A stretch of 50,343 bases of DNA from NCBI RefSeq assembly GCF_016876135.2, contig NZ_JACAOD020000014.1, positions 1 through 50,343 on the forward strand, given 5' to 3'. The notes beneath the pieces are model-generated. The model was not told the DNA's origin. It saw only the letters and a program-made list of their open reading frames with translations, and did no database searches. The DNA is from Candidatus Phytoplasma meliae (GTDB taxonomy: Bacteria; Bacillota_I; Bacilli_A; Acholeplasmatales; Acholeplasmataceae). The translations under genes and the position numbers were made by a program. Positions 1-8,447 of this stretch are shown piece after piece. Position 1 is the first letter of the stretch. Every line of letters begins with the position of its first letter.

Positions 1-595
1 AAGTGTCTAAACTTTTGGAACACCTCAAATATTTAAAATTTAGTAAATAAAATAAAAAAATATTTAATGTGGAAAAGTTACATAAAATAAGCATCATTTT
101 TTTAAAAATAAATCATTAAAATAAAAGTTAAGAAAAATGAAAATTTTGTTTCCTAAATGGATTAAAAAAGTTCCTATAAAAATTAATAACATCTTTTTTA
201 TAATTATAAAAGGGTATTTTTTTAAAAGAAATAAAATTATTATTTGTTCCTAAAATTTATTATTTTTTTCAAAAAAATCACCTTTTTTCAAGTTAGGAAA
301 AGTAAAAAATTTTTGTTCCTAAAATTTATTATTTTTTATGTTATGATTTTATGTGAATAAAGTTATTTTTCTTGAAAATAAGGAAATTCTCTTTATCTAA
401 AAAAAGAGAAAAAAATGTTACTTAATGATAAAAAAAGTTACTAAAAAAATCCTTCTTTTTTAAAAAAAATAAGGAATTAAAAGCTGATTTTAAACTTAAG
501 TGTACAAAAAAATCTATTACAATAATAAAATAATAAAATAATAAAATAATAAAATAATAAAATAATAAAATAATAAAATTTAAAAAGGTAAAATA
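1..595. other. oriC: Probable chromosome origin region upstream of dnaA
   Basis: No convincing gene is seen here. The stretch is extremely AT-rich and lies directly upstream of dnaA, the usual place for oriC in low-GC Gram-positive relatives. One sequence matches the DnaA-box consensus TTATNCACA on the minus strand (352-360, TTATTCACA), and a one-mismatch relative, TGTGGAAAA, lies at 68-76. A 26-nt sequence beginning TTTGTTCCTAAA is repeated at 243-268 and 312-337. TTAGGAA (293-299) and TTCCTAA (316-322) form a short inverted repeat. An 8-bp tandem repeat abuts dnaA. Origin function is inferred from position and composition; only one good DnaA box is visible. Confidence 0.6.
522..577. repeat. 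8-bp tandem repeat, seven perfect copies of ATAATAAA
   Basis: Seven exact head-to-tail copies of ATAATAAA run from 522 to 577 and end a few bases before the dnaA ribosome-binding site. The array has no G or C, so it would melt easily. It could act as an unwinding element or simply be a slippage-prone microsatellite that affects dnaA expression. Confidence 0.9.
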
Positions 596-2026
596 ATGGA
601 ATCTTATATTAAAATTTGGAAAGAAATTTTAGAAAAATTATCTAAAATTTATAGTGATGAAGCTTTTAAAGAAACATTTTCTAATATAAAACAAATTTAT
701 CAAAACGATAAAGAAAAAAAAATAATCATTTTAGTAGAAACAGATTTTATCAAAAACAAAATTTATAAAATGTATTTTAAAAAAATAAAAGAATTAATAA
801 AAAATGAAATTAAGAAAAAAATAATCATTGAATTCATTTCCAAAGAAAAATTTTTATCAAATAATATTAATGAAGAAAATATAGAAATTAAGAAAAATCA
901 AGAAAAATCAGAAGTAGAAATTAAAAATTCTCTTTTAAATATTCCAATAGAAGAAAGAAAAATAAAATTTAACAAATATAATTGCGGAAATATAAATCAT
1001 AAATATAATCTAAATAATTTCGTAATTGGAAAAAGTAACAAATTTGCATTTAATATAGCTAAAAAAATAATTAAAGAAACTAAAATTTCAATTAATCCTT
1101 TTTATATTTTTGGCAAAACTGGTATCGGTAAAACTCATCTTATACAAGGAATTGGAAATTATATTATAGAAAAACAAGCTAAAAAAGTAATATATGTAAA
1201 AGCAGATGATTTTATTGAAGAATTTACTAACCAATTAAGAAAAGCTAAAATAGAAGATTTTAATGAAAAATATCGTGATATTGATGTTCTTTTAGTTGAT
1301 GATATCCAAATTATGGCAGGAGCTATAAGAACTCAAATGGAATTTTTTAAATTATTTGATTATCTTTATTTAAATCAAAAACAAATCATCATTACAAGCG
1401 ATAAACCTGCATCAGAATTAAAAAATATTATGAATAGATTAATTTCGCGTTTTGAAGGTGGATTAATGGTTGATATTCAAAAACCTGATTTTTCACATCG
1501 TGTCAATATTTTAAAGAAAAAAATATTAGAATTTCAAGAAGAAAATCAAAATCCCATAAAAGTTAAAAAAGAAATTTTAGAATTAATTGCTTCTTTTTTT
1601 ATCAATAATATTAGAGAAATGGAAGGAGCTTTATTAAGATTATTAAATTATGCTCAAATATTTGATTATGAAATTGATTTAAAAATCGCCAATGATGCTT
1701 TAGAACCTTTAATTAAAAGTAAAAAAAATATTTCTTATGATGAAGATGTTTTAGAAAAAATAAAATTAGTAGTTAGTAATTTTTTCAATATTAGTATTCG
1801 TGATTTAATGGGAGAAAAAAAACAACATAAATATACTTTTCCACGTCATATTGCAATGTATTTAATTAAAGAAATAAAAGGATTTCCTTATAATATTATT
1901 GGTAGTTTTTTTAAAAAAAAACATTCAGCAGCTTTTAAAGGTTATCAAAAAATTAAAAAGAAATGTGAAAATGACTTGGAATTAAAAAAGTCAATTGAAC
2001 TTATTTTAAAAAAAATCAATTCTTAA
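596..2026 (+). CDS. dnaA: Chromosomal replication initiator protein DnaA
   Basis: DnaA binds origin boxes and, as an ATP-bound oligomer, opens oriC and loads the helicase. The 476-residue protein has the AAA+ core with Walker A GKTGIGKT (173-180), Walker B VLLVDDIQ with D235/D236, and a sensor segment [10 protein letters not shown]. It ends in the DnaA-box-binding helix-turn-helix. In that C-terminal domain the usual H-T/S-T DNA-reading motif appears as KHSAAF (H443), so the histidine is kept but the following threonine is alanine. The N-terminal domain and linker are Lys/Glu/Asn-rich. The ATG follows AAAGG (584-588) at 7 nt. dnaN lies just downstream, as in most bacteria. Confidence 0.98.
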   Translation: MESYIKIWKEILEKLSKIYSDEAFKETFSNIKQIYQNDKEKKIIILVETDFIKNKIYKMYFKKIKELIKNEIKKKIIIEFISKEKFLSNNINEENIEIKKNQEKSEVEIKNSLLNIPIEERKIKFNKYNCGNINHKYNLNNFVIGKSNKFAFNIAKKIIKETKISINPFYIFGKTGIGKTHLIQGIGNYIIEKQAKKVIYVKADDFIEEFTNQLRKAKIEDFNEKYRDIDVLLVDDIQIMAGAIRTQMEFFKLFDYLYLNQKQIIITSDKPASELKNIMNRLISRFEGGLMVDIQKPDFSHRVNILKKKILEFQEENQNPIKVKKEILELIASFFINNIREMEGALLRLLNYAQIFDYEIDLKIANDALEPLIKSKKNISYDEDVLEKIKLVVSNFFNISIRDLMGEKKQHKYTFPRHIAMYLIKEIKGFPYNIIGSFFKKKHSAAFKGYQKIKKKCENDLELKKSIELILKKINS

Positions 2027-2051
2027 TTTGATTTGAAAAAGTAAAAAAATA

Positions 2052-2096
2052 AAAGATTAAAAAGATTAAAAAGATTAAAAAGATTAAAAAGATTAA
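2052..2096. repeat. 9-bp tandem repeat, five copies of AAAGATTAA
   Basis: Five exact copies of AAAGATTAA fill much of the 145-bp dnaA-dnaN gap, followed by a short (AAT)n run near 2118. In Bacillus part of oriC lies in this gap, but no DnaA box is visible here. A slippage-prone microsatellite is the safest reading. Confidence 0.9.
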
Positions 2097-2171
2097 AACA
2101 AGAATTAAGATGAAAATAATAATAATAATAATTGATAATAAAAATAAAAAAGAAAGGATAAACTAAATTAA

Positions 2172-3308
2172 ATGTATTTAGAAATTAACAAAAATATCTT
2201 TTTAGAGCAACTTTTAAAAATTCAAAAAATTTTACCACAAAAAACATTTTTCCCTATTTTTAATGCTTTAAAATTAACAGCTTGTAAAAATAATTTAATT
2301 TTAGAAGTTAATAATGGTCATATTGCTATCAAAATAAAAATTAATGATTCAAGTTTGAAAATCAAGAAAGAAGGACAAATAGCTTGCTTAGGAAAATACT
2401 TTATTGAAATAATTAAAAAAATTAATGATTCTTTAATTAAAATTACAATTACAGAAAATAATTTTTTAGTAATTAAAACTAACTTTTGTGAATATAAATT
2501 AAAATTAATGGAAATTTTAGATTTTTTATCACTTGATTTTGCTTTCCATAAGTTAGCTTTTTTTGAAATTGAAACTTTACGTTTTAAAAATATGATTAAA
2601 GAAATAAATATTGCTAATGCTAAAAATGAAAAAAGACCTATTTTAATGGGAATGAATTTAATTTATCAAGAACAAACGTTAAAAGCTTTGGCAACTGATT
2701 CTTTTAGAATGAGTCGTAAAAATATTAAATTAGATATCACTTATAATGATTTTAATATTGTTATTCCTAATAAAAGCTTAGAAGAATTAATTAAAATATT
2801 GGAAAATTGTGGAACTAAAACTTTAAAAATTTATTCAGATAATCATAAAATTTTTTTAGAAATTGATAATTTATGGTTTCAAACTACTCTTTTAGAAGGT
2901 AATTATCCTAAAATTCAAGAATTTAATTTTTTAAATTCTGCTTCTAAAATTGTTTTAAATAGAGAAGAATTAATAAAAATTTTAGAAAGGGTATCTTTAT
3001 TTTTCGTTAAAGAAGAAGGGAATAACAATATTATTACATTTGTTTTAACTGAAGAAAAAATAATTGAAATATCGACTTCAAGTCAAAATTTAGGAACTGC
3101 TTTAGAACAAATTATCCCTTTAGAAGTTGTCTCTTCCAGTTTTAAAATAGCTTTTAATGCTAAATATTTAGAAGATATTTTAAAAGTTTTAACCATGAAA
3201 GAAATTATTTTTTATTTTGAAAATCCTTTAAAACCATTTATCATTACTACTTTAGAAAAAGAATCTTCTATTCATTTAATTTTCCCAATTTTAATAGAAA
3301 ATAATTAA
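2172..3308 (+). CDS. dnaN: DNA polymerase III beta subunit (sliding clamp)
   Basis: DnaN is the ring-shaped processivity clamp that tethers DNA polymerase III to DNA. The 378-residue length is normal for the three-domain clamp. Recognisable family segments include the start MYLEINKNIFLEQLLKIQ, the central ALATDSFRMS (close to the bacterial ATDxxRL motif) and VIPNKSLEEL. The C-terminus is hydrophobic, as in other clamps. An AAAGGA lies about 15 nt before the ATG, a rather long spacing. It follows dnaA on the same strand and may be co-transcribed with it. Confidence 0.97.
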   Translation: MYLEINKNIFLEQLLKIQKILPQKTFFPIFNALKLTACKNNLILEVNNGHIAIKIKINDSSLKIKKEGQIACLGKYFIEIIKKINDSLIKITITENNFLVIKTNFCEYKLKLMEILDFLSLDFAFHKLAFFEIETLRFKNMIKEINIANAKNEKRPILMGMNLIYQEQTLKALATDSFRMSRKNIKLDITYNDFNIVIPNKSLEELIKILENCGTKTLKIYSDNHKIFLEIDNLWFQTTLLEGNYPKIQEFNFLNSASKIVLNREELIKILERVSLFFVKEEGNNNIITFVLTEEKIIEISTSSQNLGTALEQIIPLEVVSSSFKIAFNAKYLEDILKVLTMKEIIFYFENPLKPFIITTLEKESSIHLIFPILIENN

Positions 3309-3368
3309 TTTCTTTATATTTTTATATAATGATAAGATCATTGAAATATTAAATATAACTACTTTTTG

Positions 3369-3377
3369 TGTTATAAT
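3369..3377 (+). promoter_or_regulatory. Extended -10 promoter upstream of the first ftsH-like gene
   Basis: TGTTATAAT is a perfect extended -10 (TGnTATAAT), about 160 nt before the start codon. No good -35 is seen at the right distance (TTGAAA at 3341 is too far). The same nonamer occurs before rsgA and, on the minus strand, before the osmC-like gene. Confidence 0.5.
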
Positions 3378-3537
3378 ATAAGTAAGTTACTATTTTATAT
3401 TATCGATAAATTAATAATTTTTTTATATTTTTATTTCTAATGTATTATTTTTTTATTTAATTTCAATATTTCAATATCAAGGTTTAAGAAAACAAATAAA
3501 TATAAATAAAATTTTAAAAAAAAGGAGATTATAATTT

Positions 3538-5196
3538 ATGAAATGGGAACCTCAAAGATTTGAAGATGAAATAAATCAACAACCCTCTCAAACACCACAA
3601 AACCCAATTTATCCCTTTCCTAAATCTCCTAAAAGAGATTATTTATCAATTATTGCTCGTATTTCAACTATTATTGTTAATTTATTTGTTATCTTTTTTT
3701 TAATGATGTTGATGGCAGGAGCTAAAGAATTGCACAAAACTTTAGAACAAACAAAAGAAAAAGATACTAATTGGGCTCGTGATAAACAATATCAACCTTC
3801 TAAAGATGGTAAAAAGTTAAGTATAGATAATTTTGTTGGATATGATGAATTAAAAACTCAACTGAAAGAATATATTGATGTAGTAAATAAAAAAACAAAT
3901 AAGAAAATAAATGAGGATTTGCCAAGAGGAATTTTATTACATGGACCTCCTGGAACAGGTAAAACTTTTTTAGCTAAATGTTTAGCTGGTTCTGTTTGTG
4001 ATAATGCTCCTTTTTTTATTACAACTGGTTCGGATTTTGTTGAAAAATATGTTGGTGTTGGGGCTCTTCGCATAAGATCGCTTTTTGAAACCGCTTTCAA
4101 AACTGCTCAAGAAAAAAATCAAAAATATTTCTTTATTTTTATTGATGAAATCGATGCTGTAGGTTTGAAAAGAACAGGAGATTCTCATAGAAACTCAGAA
4201 CAAACATCAACCCTAACTGCTTTATTAACTCAAATGGATGGTTTTTCATCAAATCAAATTCCTCAACCTATTATAATTGCTGCTACTAATAGAGATGATG
4301 TCTTGGATGAAGCTTTATTAAGAGAAGGACGTTTAGGAAGAAAAATTTTATTAGATTATCCTGATTTTAAAACCACTAAAGATTTACTTCAAAAAATGCT
4401 TTGTAAGAATTTCTCTAATGATGATCAAGCTGAAAAATTTTATAAGGAAATAGCAACAGTAATTCATGGTTCTAATTTTTCTCCTGCTCAAATTATGTCT
4501 TTGGTGAAAGAAGTGAAAAAAAAAGGTTCGATTGATCAAAATACTATTTATGATGCCATGGATTTAATTTTACTTGGTGCTGTGAAAGAAGAGGAAAAAT
4601 CTAATAAAGATAAAAAACGAACTATAATTCATGAATTGGGACATGCAGTTATTGCTAAATCTTTAGGTTTTAAAGTTCATCGTGTTACCACTAAATCACG
4701 TGGTAAATCAGGTGGTTATACTATTTATTTACCTTCAGAAGATACTAAATTTTTAACTAAAAATGATTTAATTAAAAAAATTATCATTGCTTTAGGAGGA
4801 CGCGCAGCTGAACAAGAAAATTTAGGAGATATTAGTATTGGCTGTGGTGATGATTTAAATAAAGCTTATCAAATTGCTCGTCAGATGGTTTTAAATTTTG
4901 GGATGTCATTAGAAGATAATATGAAAGGATTAAACCCTTTAAAAGAGGTTCCACAAAATGTTGAAACTGAAAAAAAAATTGAAAACATTATTGATGAATC
5001 ATATAAAATAGCAAAAGAAATTATAAAAAAACAAAAAGATATAAAAAATATATTTAAAGATGATTCAGAACAATATCAAGAACTTAAAAACAATAACAAT
5101 TTATCTGATAAAGATTTTAAAGATATTACAAAAAATGATATTGAAATTGAAGATAACAAATCACAATTTAAAGATAACAAATTAAAATTAAAATAA
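3538..5196 (+). CDS. ftsH: FtsH/HflB-type ATP-dependent zinc metalloprotease, single-pass variant
   Basis: This is a membrane AAA+ protease of family M41, which unfolds and degrades membrane or misfolded proteins. It has a Pro/Gln-rich N-terminus, one membrane segment (about 37-60), Walker A GPPGTGKT (136-143), pore loop FVEKYVGVGA, Walker B FFIFIDEID (198-206) and the arginine-finger region REGRLGR. The zinc site HELGH starts at H365, and the likely third ligand is D439. A Lys/Asn/Asp-rich tail follows. Typical FtsH has two membrane segments around an external domain; here there is only one, so if the N-terminus is inside, the catalytic part would be outside. The ATG follows a strong AAGGAG. 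A terminator lies downstream. Confidence 0.93.
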   Translation: MKWEPQRFEDEINQQPSQTPQNPIYPFPKSPKRDYLSIIARISTIIVNLFVIFFLMMLMAGAKELHKTLEQTKEKDTNWARDKQYQPSKDGKKLSIDNFVGYDELKTQLKEYIDVVNKKTNKKINEDLPRGILLHGPPGTGKTFLAKCLAGSVCDNAPFFITTGSDFVEKYVGVGALRIRSLFETAFKTAQEKNQKYFFIFIDEIDAVGLKRTGDSHRNSEQTSTLTALLTQMDGFSSNQIPQPIIIAATNRDDVLDEALLREGRLGRKILLDYPDFKTTKDLLQKMLCKNFSNDDQAEKFYKEIATVIHGSNFSPAQIMSLVKEVKKKGSIDQNTIYDAMDLILLGAVKEEEKSNKDKKRTIIHELGHAVIAKSLGFKVHRVTTKSRGKSGGYTIYLPSEDTKFLTKNDLIKKIIIALGGRAAEQENLGDISIGCGDDLNKAYQIARQMVLNFGMSLEDNMKGLNPLKEVPQNVETEKKIENIIDESYKIAKEIIKKQKDIKNIFKDDSEQYQELKNNNNLSDKDFKDITKNDIEIEDNKSQFKDNKLKLK

Positions 5197-5220
5197 TCAT
5201 AATTATTCAATTTAAACTAT

Positions 5221-5259
5221 CCGAACTATTAAAACAACAATTAATAGTTTGGTTTTTTT
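5221..5259 (+). terminator. Rho-independent terminator after the first ftsH-like gene
   Basis: Arms 5221-5232 and 5241-5252 form a 12-bp stem with one G-U pair and an 8-nt loop, followed by a run of seven T. Confidence 0.85.
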
Positions 5260-5270
5260 ATTAAATTTAT

Positions 5271-5300
5271 TTACCATATCTTTTGTTTTTAGTGTATAAT
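5271..5300 (+). promoter_or_regulatory. Promoter of the Zn/Mn transporter operon
   Basis: The -10 is TATAAT (5295-5300), with a weak -35 TTACCA (5271-5276) 18 bp upstream. The sequence TTTTGTTTTTAGTGTATAAT resembles the spacer and -10 of the two poly-T promoters found at 38381-38409 (minus) and 45340-45367. Confidence 0.6.
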
Positions 5301-5303
5301 ATT

Positions 5304-5346
5304 ATATTAACAGTTATTTTAAAGTAACATGGTGCACTGTTAATAT
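5304..5346 (+). promoter_or_regulatory. 10-bp inverted repeat at the expected transcript start of the metal-transport operon
   Basis: ATATTAACAG (5304-5313) and CTGTTAATAT (5337-5346) are perfect complements separated by 23 nt. The first arm starts 4 nt after the -10, so the element lies over the expected transcription start. It could be a repressor operator (for example for a metal-sensing regulator) or a 5' hairpin in the mRNA. The sequence does not decide between these. Confidence 0.6.
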
Positions 5347-5422
5347 GATTAATAAAATTAATTCACAAGATATTAATAAAGTTTTAACTGTTTTTGATTT
5401 AATAGTTTTAAATAAGTATTAA
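5345..5422 (+). CDS. Possible 25-codon leader ORF before znuA
   Basis: An ATG at the edge of the inverted repeat opens a 25-codon frame (MINKINSQDINK...) ending at TAA 5420-5422, 35 nt before znuA. A weak GGTG (5331-5334) lies in the hairpin loop at workable distance. It could be a leader peptide that couples folding of the repeat to translation, a decayed gene fragment, or chance. I do not recognise the peptide. Confidence 0.25.
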   Translation: MINKINSQDINKVLTVFDLIVLNKY

Positions 5423-5457
5423 AGATTAATGAATTAGAAAAAAAGTATTTATAATTT

Positions 5458-6585
5458 ATGAAGGATTTTCAAAAAAATAAGAAAAAGTCAATAATTACAA
5501 TTTTTTTAATAATTGGAATAACCGCTTTTATTTTATTAATTCCTATAATTGCTTCTTTTCAACAAAAAACCTCTCAAAATTCAAATAAAACAATAGTCAC
5601 AACAACAACTATGCTTCAAGATTTAGTGAAGCATTTAATTGGCGATGTTAATTCAGCTGAAACTAAAGAAACCAAAGAACAAGAAAAATATCAAAAAATA
5701 AAAAACATCGAATGCCAAACTTTAATGGGTGTGGGAATTGATCCTCATAATTATAAAACTAAGTTATCAGATCGTCAAAAAATTAAAGCAGCTGATTTAG
5801 TAATTGTGAATGGACTTCATTTAGAAGCTAAAATGCCTGATGCTTTTCAACGTTTTGCTAAACCTAATTGTTTGCTTGATGTAGGTGAATTGTTAAAGGC
5901 TGATGATGAAGATAAAGAGTTTTTATTAAAAGAATCAAATTCACAAGATTATGACCCTCATATTTGGTTTCAAATTGATTTATGGATCAAAACTTTTTTA
6001 AATTTAAAAGAAGCACTTTTAGAAAGAAAAATAGTTAACTCACAAGAAGACAAAGAAAAATTAAACACCAATTTTGATATTTATAATACTGCTTTAGGAA
6101 AATTAAAAGAACATATTATCAATTCAATGAAGCCTTTATCCAATAAAGTTATAGTAACTGCTCATGATGCCTTTTCTTATTGGCAAGATTTTTGTCAACG
6201 CCACAAAGTCCCTTTCGAATTAGAATCAATCCAAGGTATTTCTACTCAAACAGAAGCTAGTAATAATAAAATAGTCATTTTAGCACGCAAACTAGCTCAA
6301 CAAGATGTTAAAGCTATTTTTACTGAAACTTCTATGCCTAAAGATTCTTTAAAAAGTTTGAAAGAAGAGGTTGACAAACAAAGAAGAGTTCAGGGATTCA
6401 GTGGTGAAATTAAAATAGTGGAGCAGGAAGAATTATATTCAGATTCTTTAGGAACAGATAAATATCAAGAAAGTTTTCCAGATCCTTCCCATTCCCAAAC
6501 TTCAAATCAATATTCACACGCAACTTATATTGGAACTTTTTTAAATAATCTTAAAATTATAACGGAGAACTTATCAAGTGAATAA
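5458..6585 (+). CDS. znuA: Zn/Mn ABC transporter substrate-binding protein (ZnuA/TroA family)
   Basis: This is a cluster A-I metal-binding protein that captures Zn2+ or Mn2+ outside the membrane for the adjacent permeases. The 375-residue protein starts with a Lys-rich segment and a membrane helix (about 12-33). No lipobox cysteine is visible, so it is anchored by or cleaved at that helix. Likely ligands are H97 (GIDPHNYK), H168 (DPHIW), H236 (TAHDAFSYW) and D329 (SDSLG), a His-His-His-Asp set like TroA. Zn versus Mn cannot be decided. A charged Lys/Glu insert lies near 66-82. Upstream are a promoter and an inverted repeat, but the ribosome-binding site is weak. The end overlaps znuC by 8 nt. 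Confidence 0.93.
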   Translation: MKDFQKNKKKSIITIFLIIGITAFILLIPIIASFQQKTSQNSNKTIVTTTTMLQDLVKHLIGDVNSAETKETKEQEKYQKIKNIECQTLMGVGIDPHNYKTKLSDRQKIKAADLVIVNGLHLEAKMPDAFQRFAKPNCLLDVGELLKADDEDKEFLLKESNSQDYDPHIWFQIDLWIKTFLNLKEALLERKIVNSQEDKEKLNTNFDIYNTALGKLKEHIINSMKPLSNKVIVTAHDAFSYWQDFCQRHKVPFELESIQGISTQTEASNNKIVILARKLAQQDVKAIFTETSMPKDSLKSLKEEVDKQRRVQGFSGEIKIVEQEELYSDSLGTDKYQESFPDPSHSQTSNQYSHATYIGTFLNNLKIITENLSSE

Positions 6586-7369
6586 TCAAACTAAACTAGA
6601 TCAAATGGCAATTATAGTTAAAGATTTAACAGTTAGTTATTATTTAAAACCTGTTTTATGGGATATTGATCTTGATTTTTATCAAAGTTCTTTAACAGCC
6701 ATTGTAGGACCTAATGGAGCAGGAAAATCTACTTTAATTAAAACTTTAATTGAATTAATTCCTAAAGTTTCTGGAGAAATTTTATTTCAAGGAAAAAAGT
6801 ATAAAAAAGTAAGAAAGAAAATAGCATATGTTCCACAAAGAAATTCAGTTGATTGGGACTTCCCTACTACTGTTTTTGATGTTGTTTTAATGGGTCGTTA
6901 TGGACATTTAGGTTGGTTTCGTAGACCTAATAATAAAGATCATCAAATAGTCATTCAATCTTTACAAAAAGTAGGGATGGAAGCTTTAAAAGAACGCCAA
7001 ATCTCAGAACTTTCTGGGGGACAGCAGCAAAGAATTTTTTTAGCACGTGCTTTAGCACAACAAGGAGATATCTATTTAATGGATGAACCTTTTCAAGGAG
7101 TTGATATTCAAACTGAAAAAAAAATTATCGCCGTTTTAAAAGATTTACAAAAAGAAAATAAAACTATTATTGTAGTACATCATGATTTAGAAACGGTTCC
7201 TCAATATTTTGATCATGTTGTTTTGTTAAATATTCAAAAGATAGCAAGTGGATCTATTGCAACTACTTTTACTGCTGAAAATATTCAAAAAACATATCAA
7301 AATTATCAATTAAAAAATATTGCTCCTTCCTCCCCCCCTCCTCTAATCTCAGGAAATAAGAAATATTAA
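6578..7369 (+). CDS. znuC: Zn/Mn ABC transporter ATP-binding protein
   Basis: This cytoplasmic ATPase powers metal uptake through the two permeases downstream. The 263-residue protein has Walker A GPNGAGKS (44-51), Q-loop Q87, signature LSGGQ (145-149), Walker B IYLMDE (165-170) and the switch histidine in VVHHD (200-203). The start is GTG, 10 nt after GGAG (6564-6567) and inside the end of znuA, which indicates translational coupling. The next ATG (6605) has no Shine-Dalgarno sequence. The C-terminal tail is Ser/Pro-rich. Confidence 0.96.
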   Translation: MNNQTKLDQMAIIVKDLTVSYYLKPVLWDIDLDFYQSSLTAIVGPNGAGKSTLIKTLIELIPKVSGEILFQGKKYKKVRKKIAYVPQRNSVDWDFPTTVFDVVLMGRYGHLGWFRRPNNKDHQIVIQSLQKVGMEALKERQISELSGGQQQRIFLARALAQQGDIYLMDEPFQGVDIQTEKKIIAVLKDLQKENKTIIVVHHDLETVPQYFDHVVLLNIQKIASGSIATTFTAENIQKTYQNYQLKNIAPSSPPPLISGNKKY

Positions 7370-7382
7370 AAGGTAAATTAAT

Positions 7383-8447
7383 GTGATTGCTGATATTATA
7401 TATATTTTATGTCAAAGTAGTACTTTAAAAATTTTTTTAGGCATTTCTTTATTAGGTTTTGCTGCGGGTATTTTAGGAGTTTTTGTTATTTTAAAACAAA
7501 AAGCTTTATTAGGGGATGCTGTTTCTCATACTGTTTTGCCAGGAATTGCTATATCTTATCTTTTTTTTCATAAAACTGCTATTTGGGTTATTTGGTTAGG
7601 TTCTTTTGGGGCCGCTCTTGTTTCTTTATTTTTGATGGAAATTATGAAAAGGTATTCTAAAATTAAAATAGATACTATTTTATCTTTATTGTTATCTTCT
7701 TTTTTTGGTTTAGGGAATGTTTTAATAGCTTATGCTCAAAAAGGTTCTCAAGATAGTTCTATTGCTGTTTTAGAAAAATTTATTTTTGGACAAGTGGCGT
7801 TAATTTCCAAAGATGATTTGATTTATATAGCTATTGCTTCTTTAATAGTTTTGGTAGTTGTTTTTTGTTTATGGAAAGAATTAAAGATTTTTATTTTTGA
7901 TGAGGTATTTGCTAAAAGTATGGGTTTTAATAATATTTTTATTAGTGTTATTTTTAATACTTTATTAATTGGGGTTATTGTTATTAGTTTAAAAATTACA
8001 GGGATTATTTTAACTAGTGCTTTTTTAATTATGCCTGGTGTTATTGCTCGTCAGATGAGTGATAAATTATTAATCAATTTAATGATTGCTTCTTGTATTA
8101 TGGTTTTTTCTGGTTTATTTGGGGTTTTAGTAAGTACTTTAAATGCTAATGTTCCTACAGGACCTGCTGTTATAGTTACGACAGCTATTCTTTTATTTAT
8201 TGTCTTTTTATTTTCTCCTAAATATGGTGTTTTGCCACGTAAATTTAAAAACTATTGTTATCAAAAAAAGATTCGTAAATTTAAACAATTAATTCATTTT
8301 TATAAACATCTTACTTATTTTAATGTTCTTGAAATAGATGCTTTTTTATTTGAAGAAAAGTATTTAAGTAAACAACAAGAACAAGTTATCATTACTGCTA
8401 AGGGAATTCATTTAGTGGAAAATTTAATTGATGGACGATTTAAATAA
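7383..8447 (+). CDS. znuB: Zn/Mn ABC transporter permease, first of two
   Basis: An ABC-3 family integral membrane permease for metal uptake, with several hydrophobic helices over about residues 1-285 and family segments such as LLGDAVSHTVLPGIA and LLTSAFLIMPGVIA-like stretches. The GTG start follows AAAGG at 9 nt; an overlapping ATG (7381) runs straight into a stop. The protein is about 70 residues longer than a usual ABC-3 permease. The extra cytoplasmic tail (about 285-354) is soluble and reads like a small winged-helix domain ending in VIITAKGIHLVENLI. In some other lineages such permeases are fused to DtxR-type regulators. It overlaps the next permease by 1 nt. Confidence 0.92.
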   Translation: MIADIIYILCQSSTLKIFLGISLLGFAAGILGVFVILKQKALLGDAVSHTVLPGIAISYLFFHKTAIWVIWLGSFGAALVSLFLMEIMKRYSKIKIDTILSLLLSSFFGLGNVLIAYAQKGSQDSSIAVLEKFIFGQVALISKDDLIYIAIASLIVLVVVFCLWKELKIFIFDEVFAKSMGFNNIFISVIFNTLLIGVIVISLKITGIILTSAFLIMPGVIARQMSDKLLINLMIASCIMVFSGLFGVLVSTLNANVPTGPAVIVTTAILLFIVFLFSPKYGVLPRKFKNYCYQKKIRKFKQLIHFYKHLTYFNVLEIDAFLFEEKYLSKQQEQVIITAKGIHLVENLIDGRFK

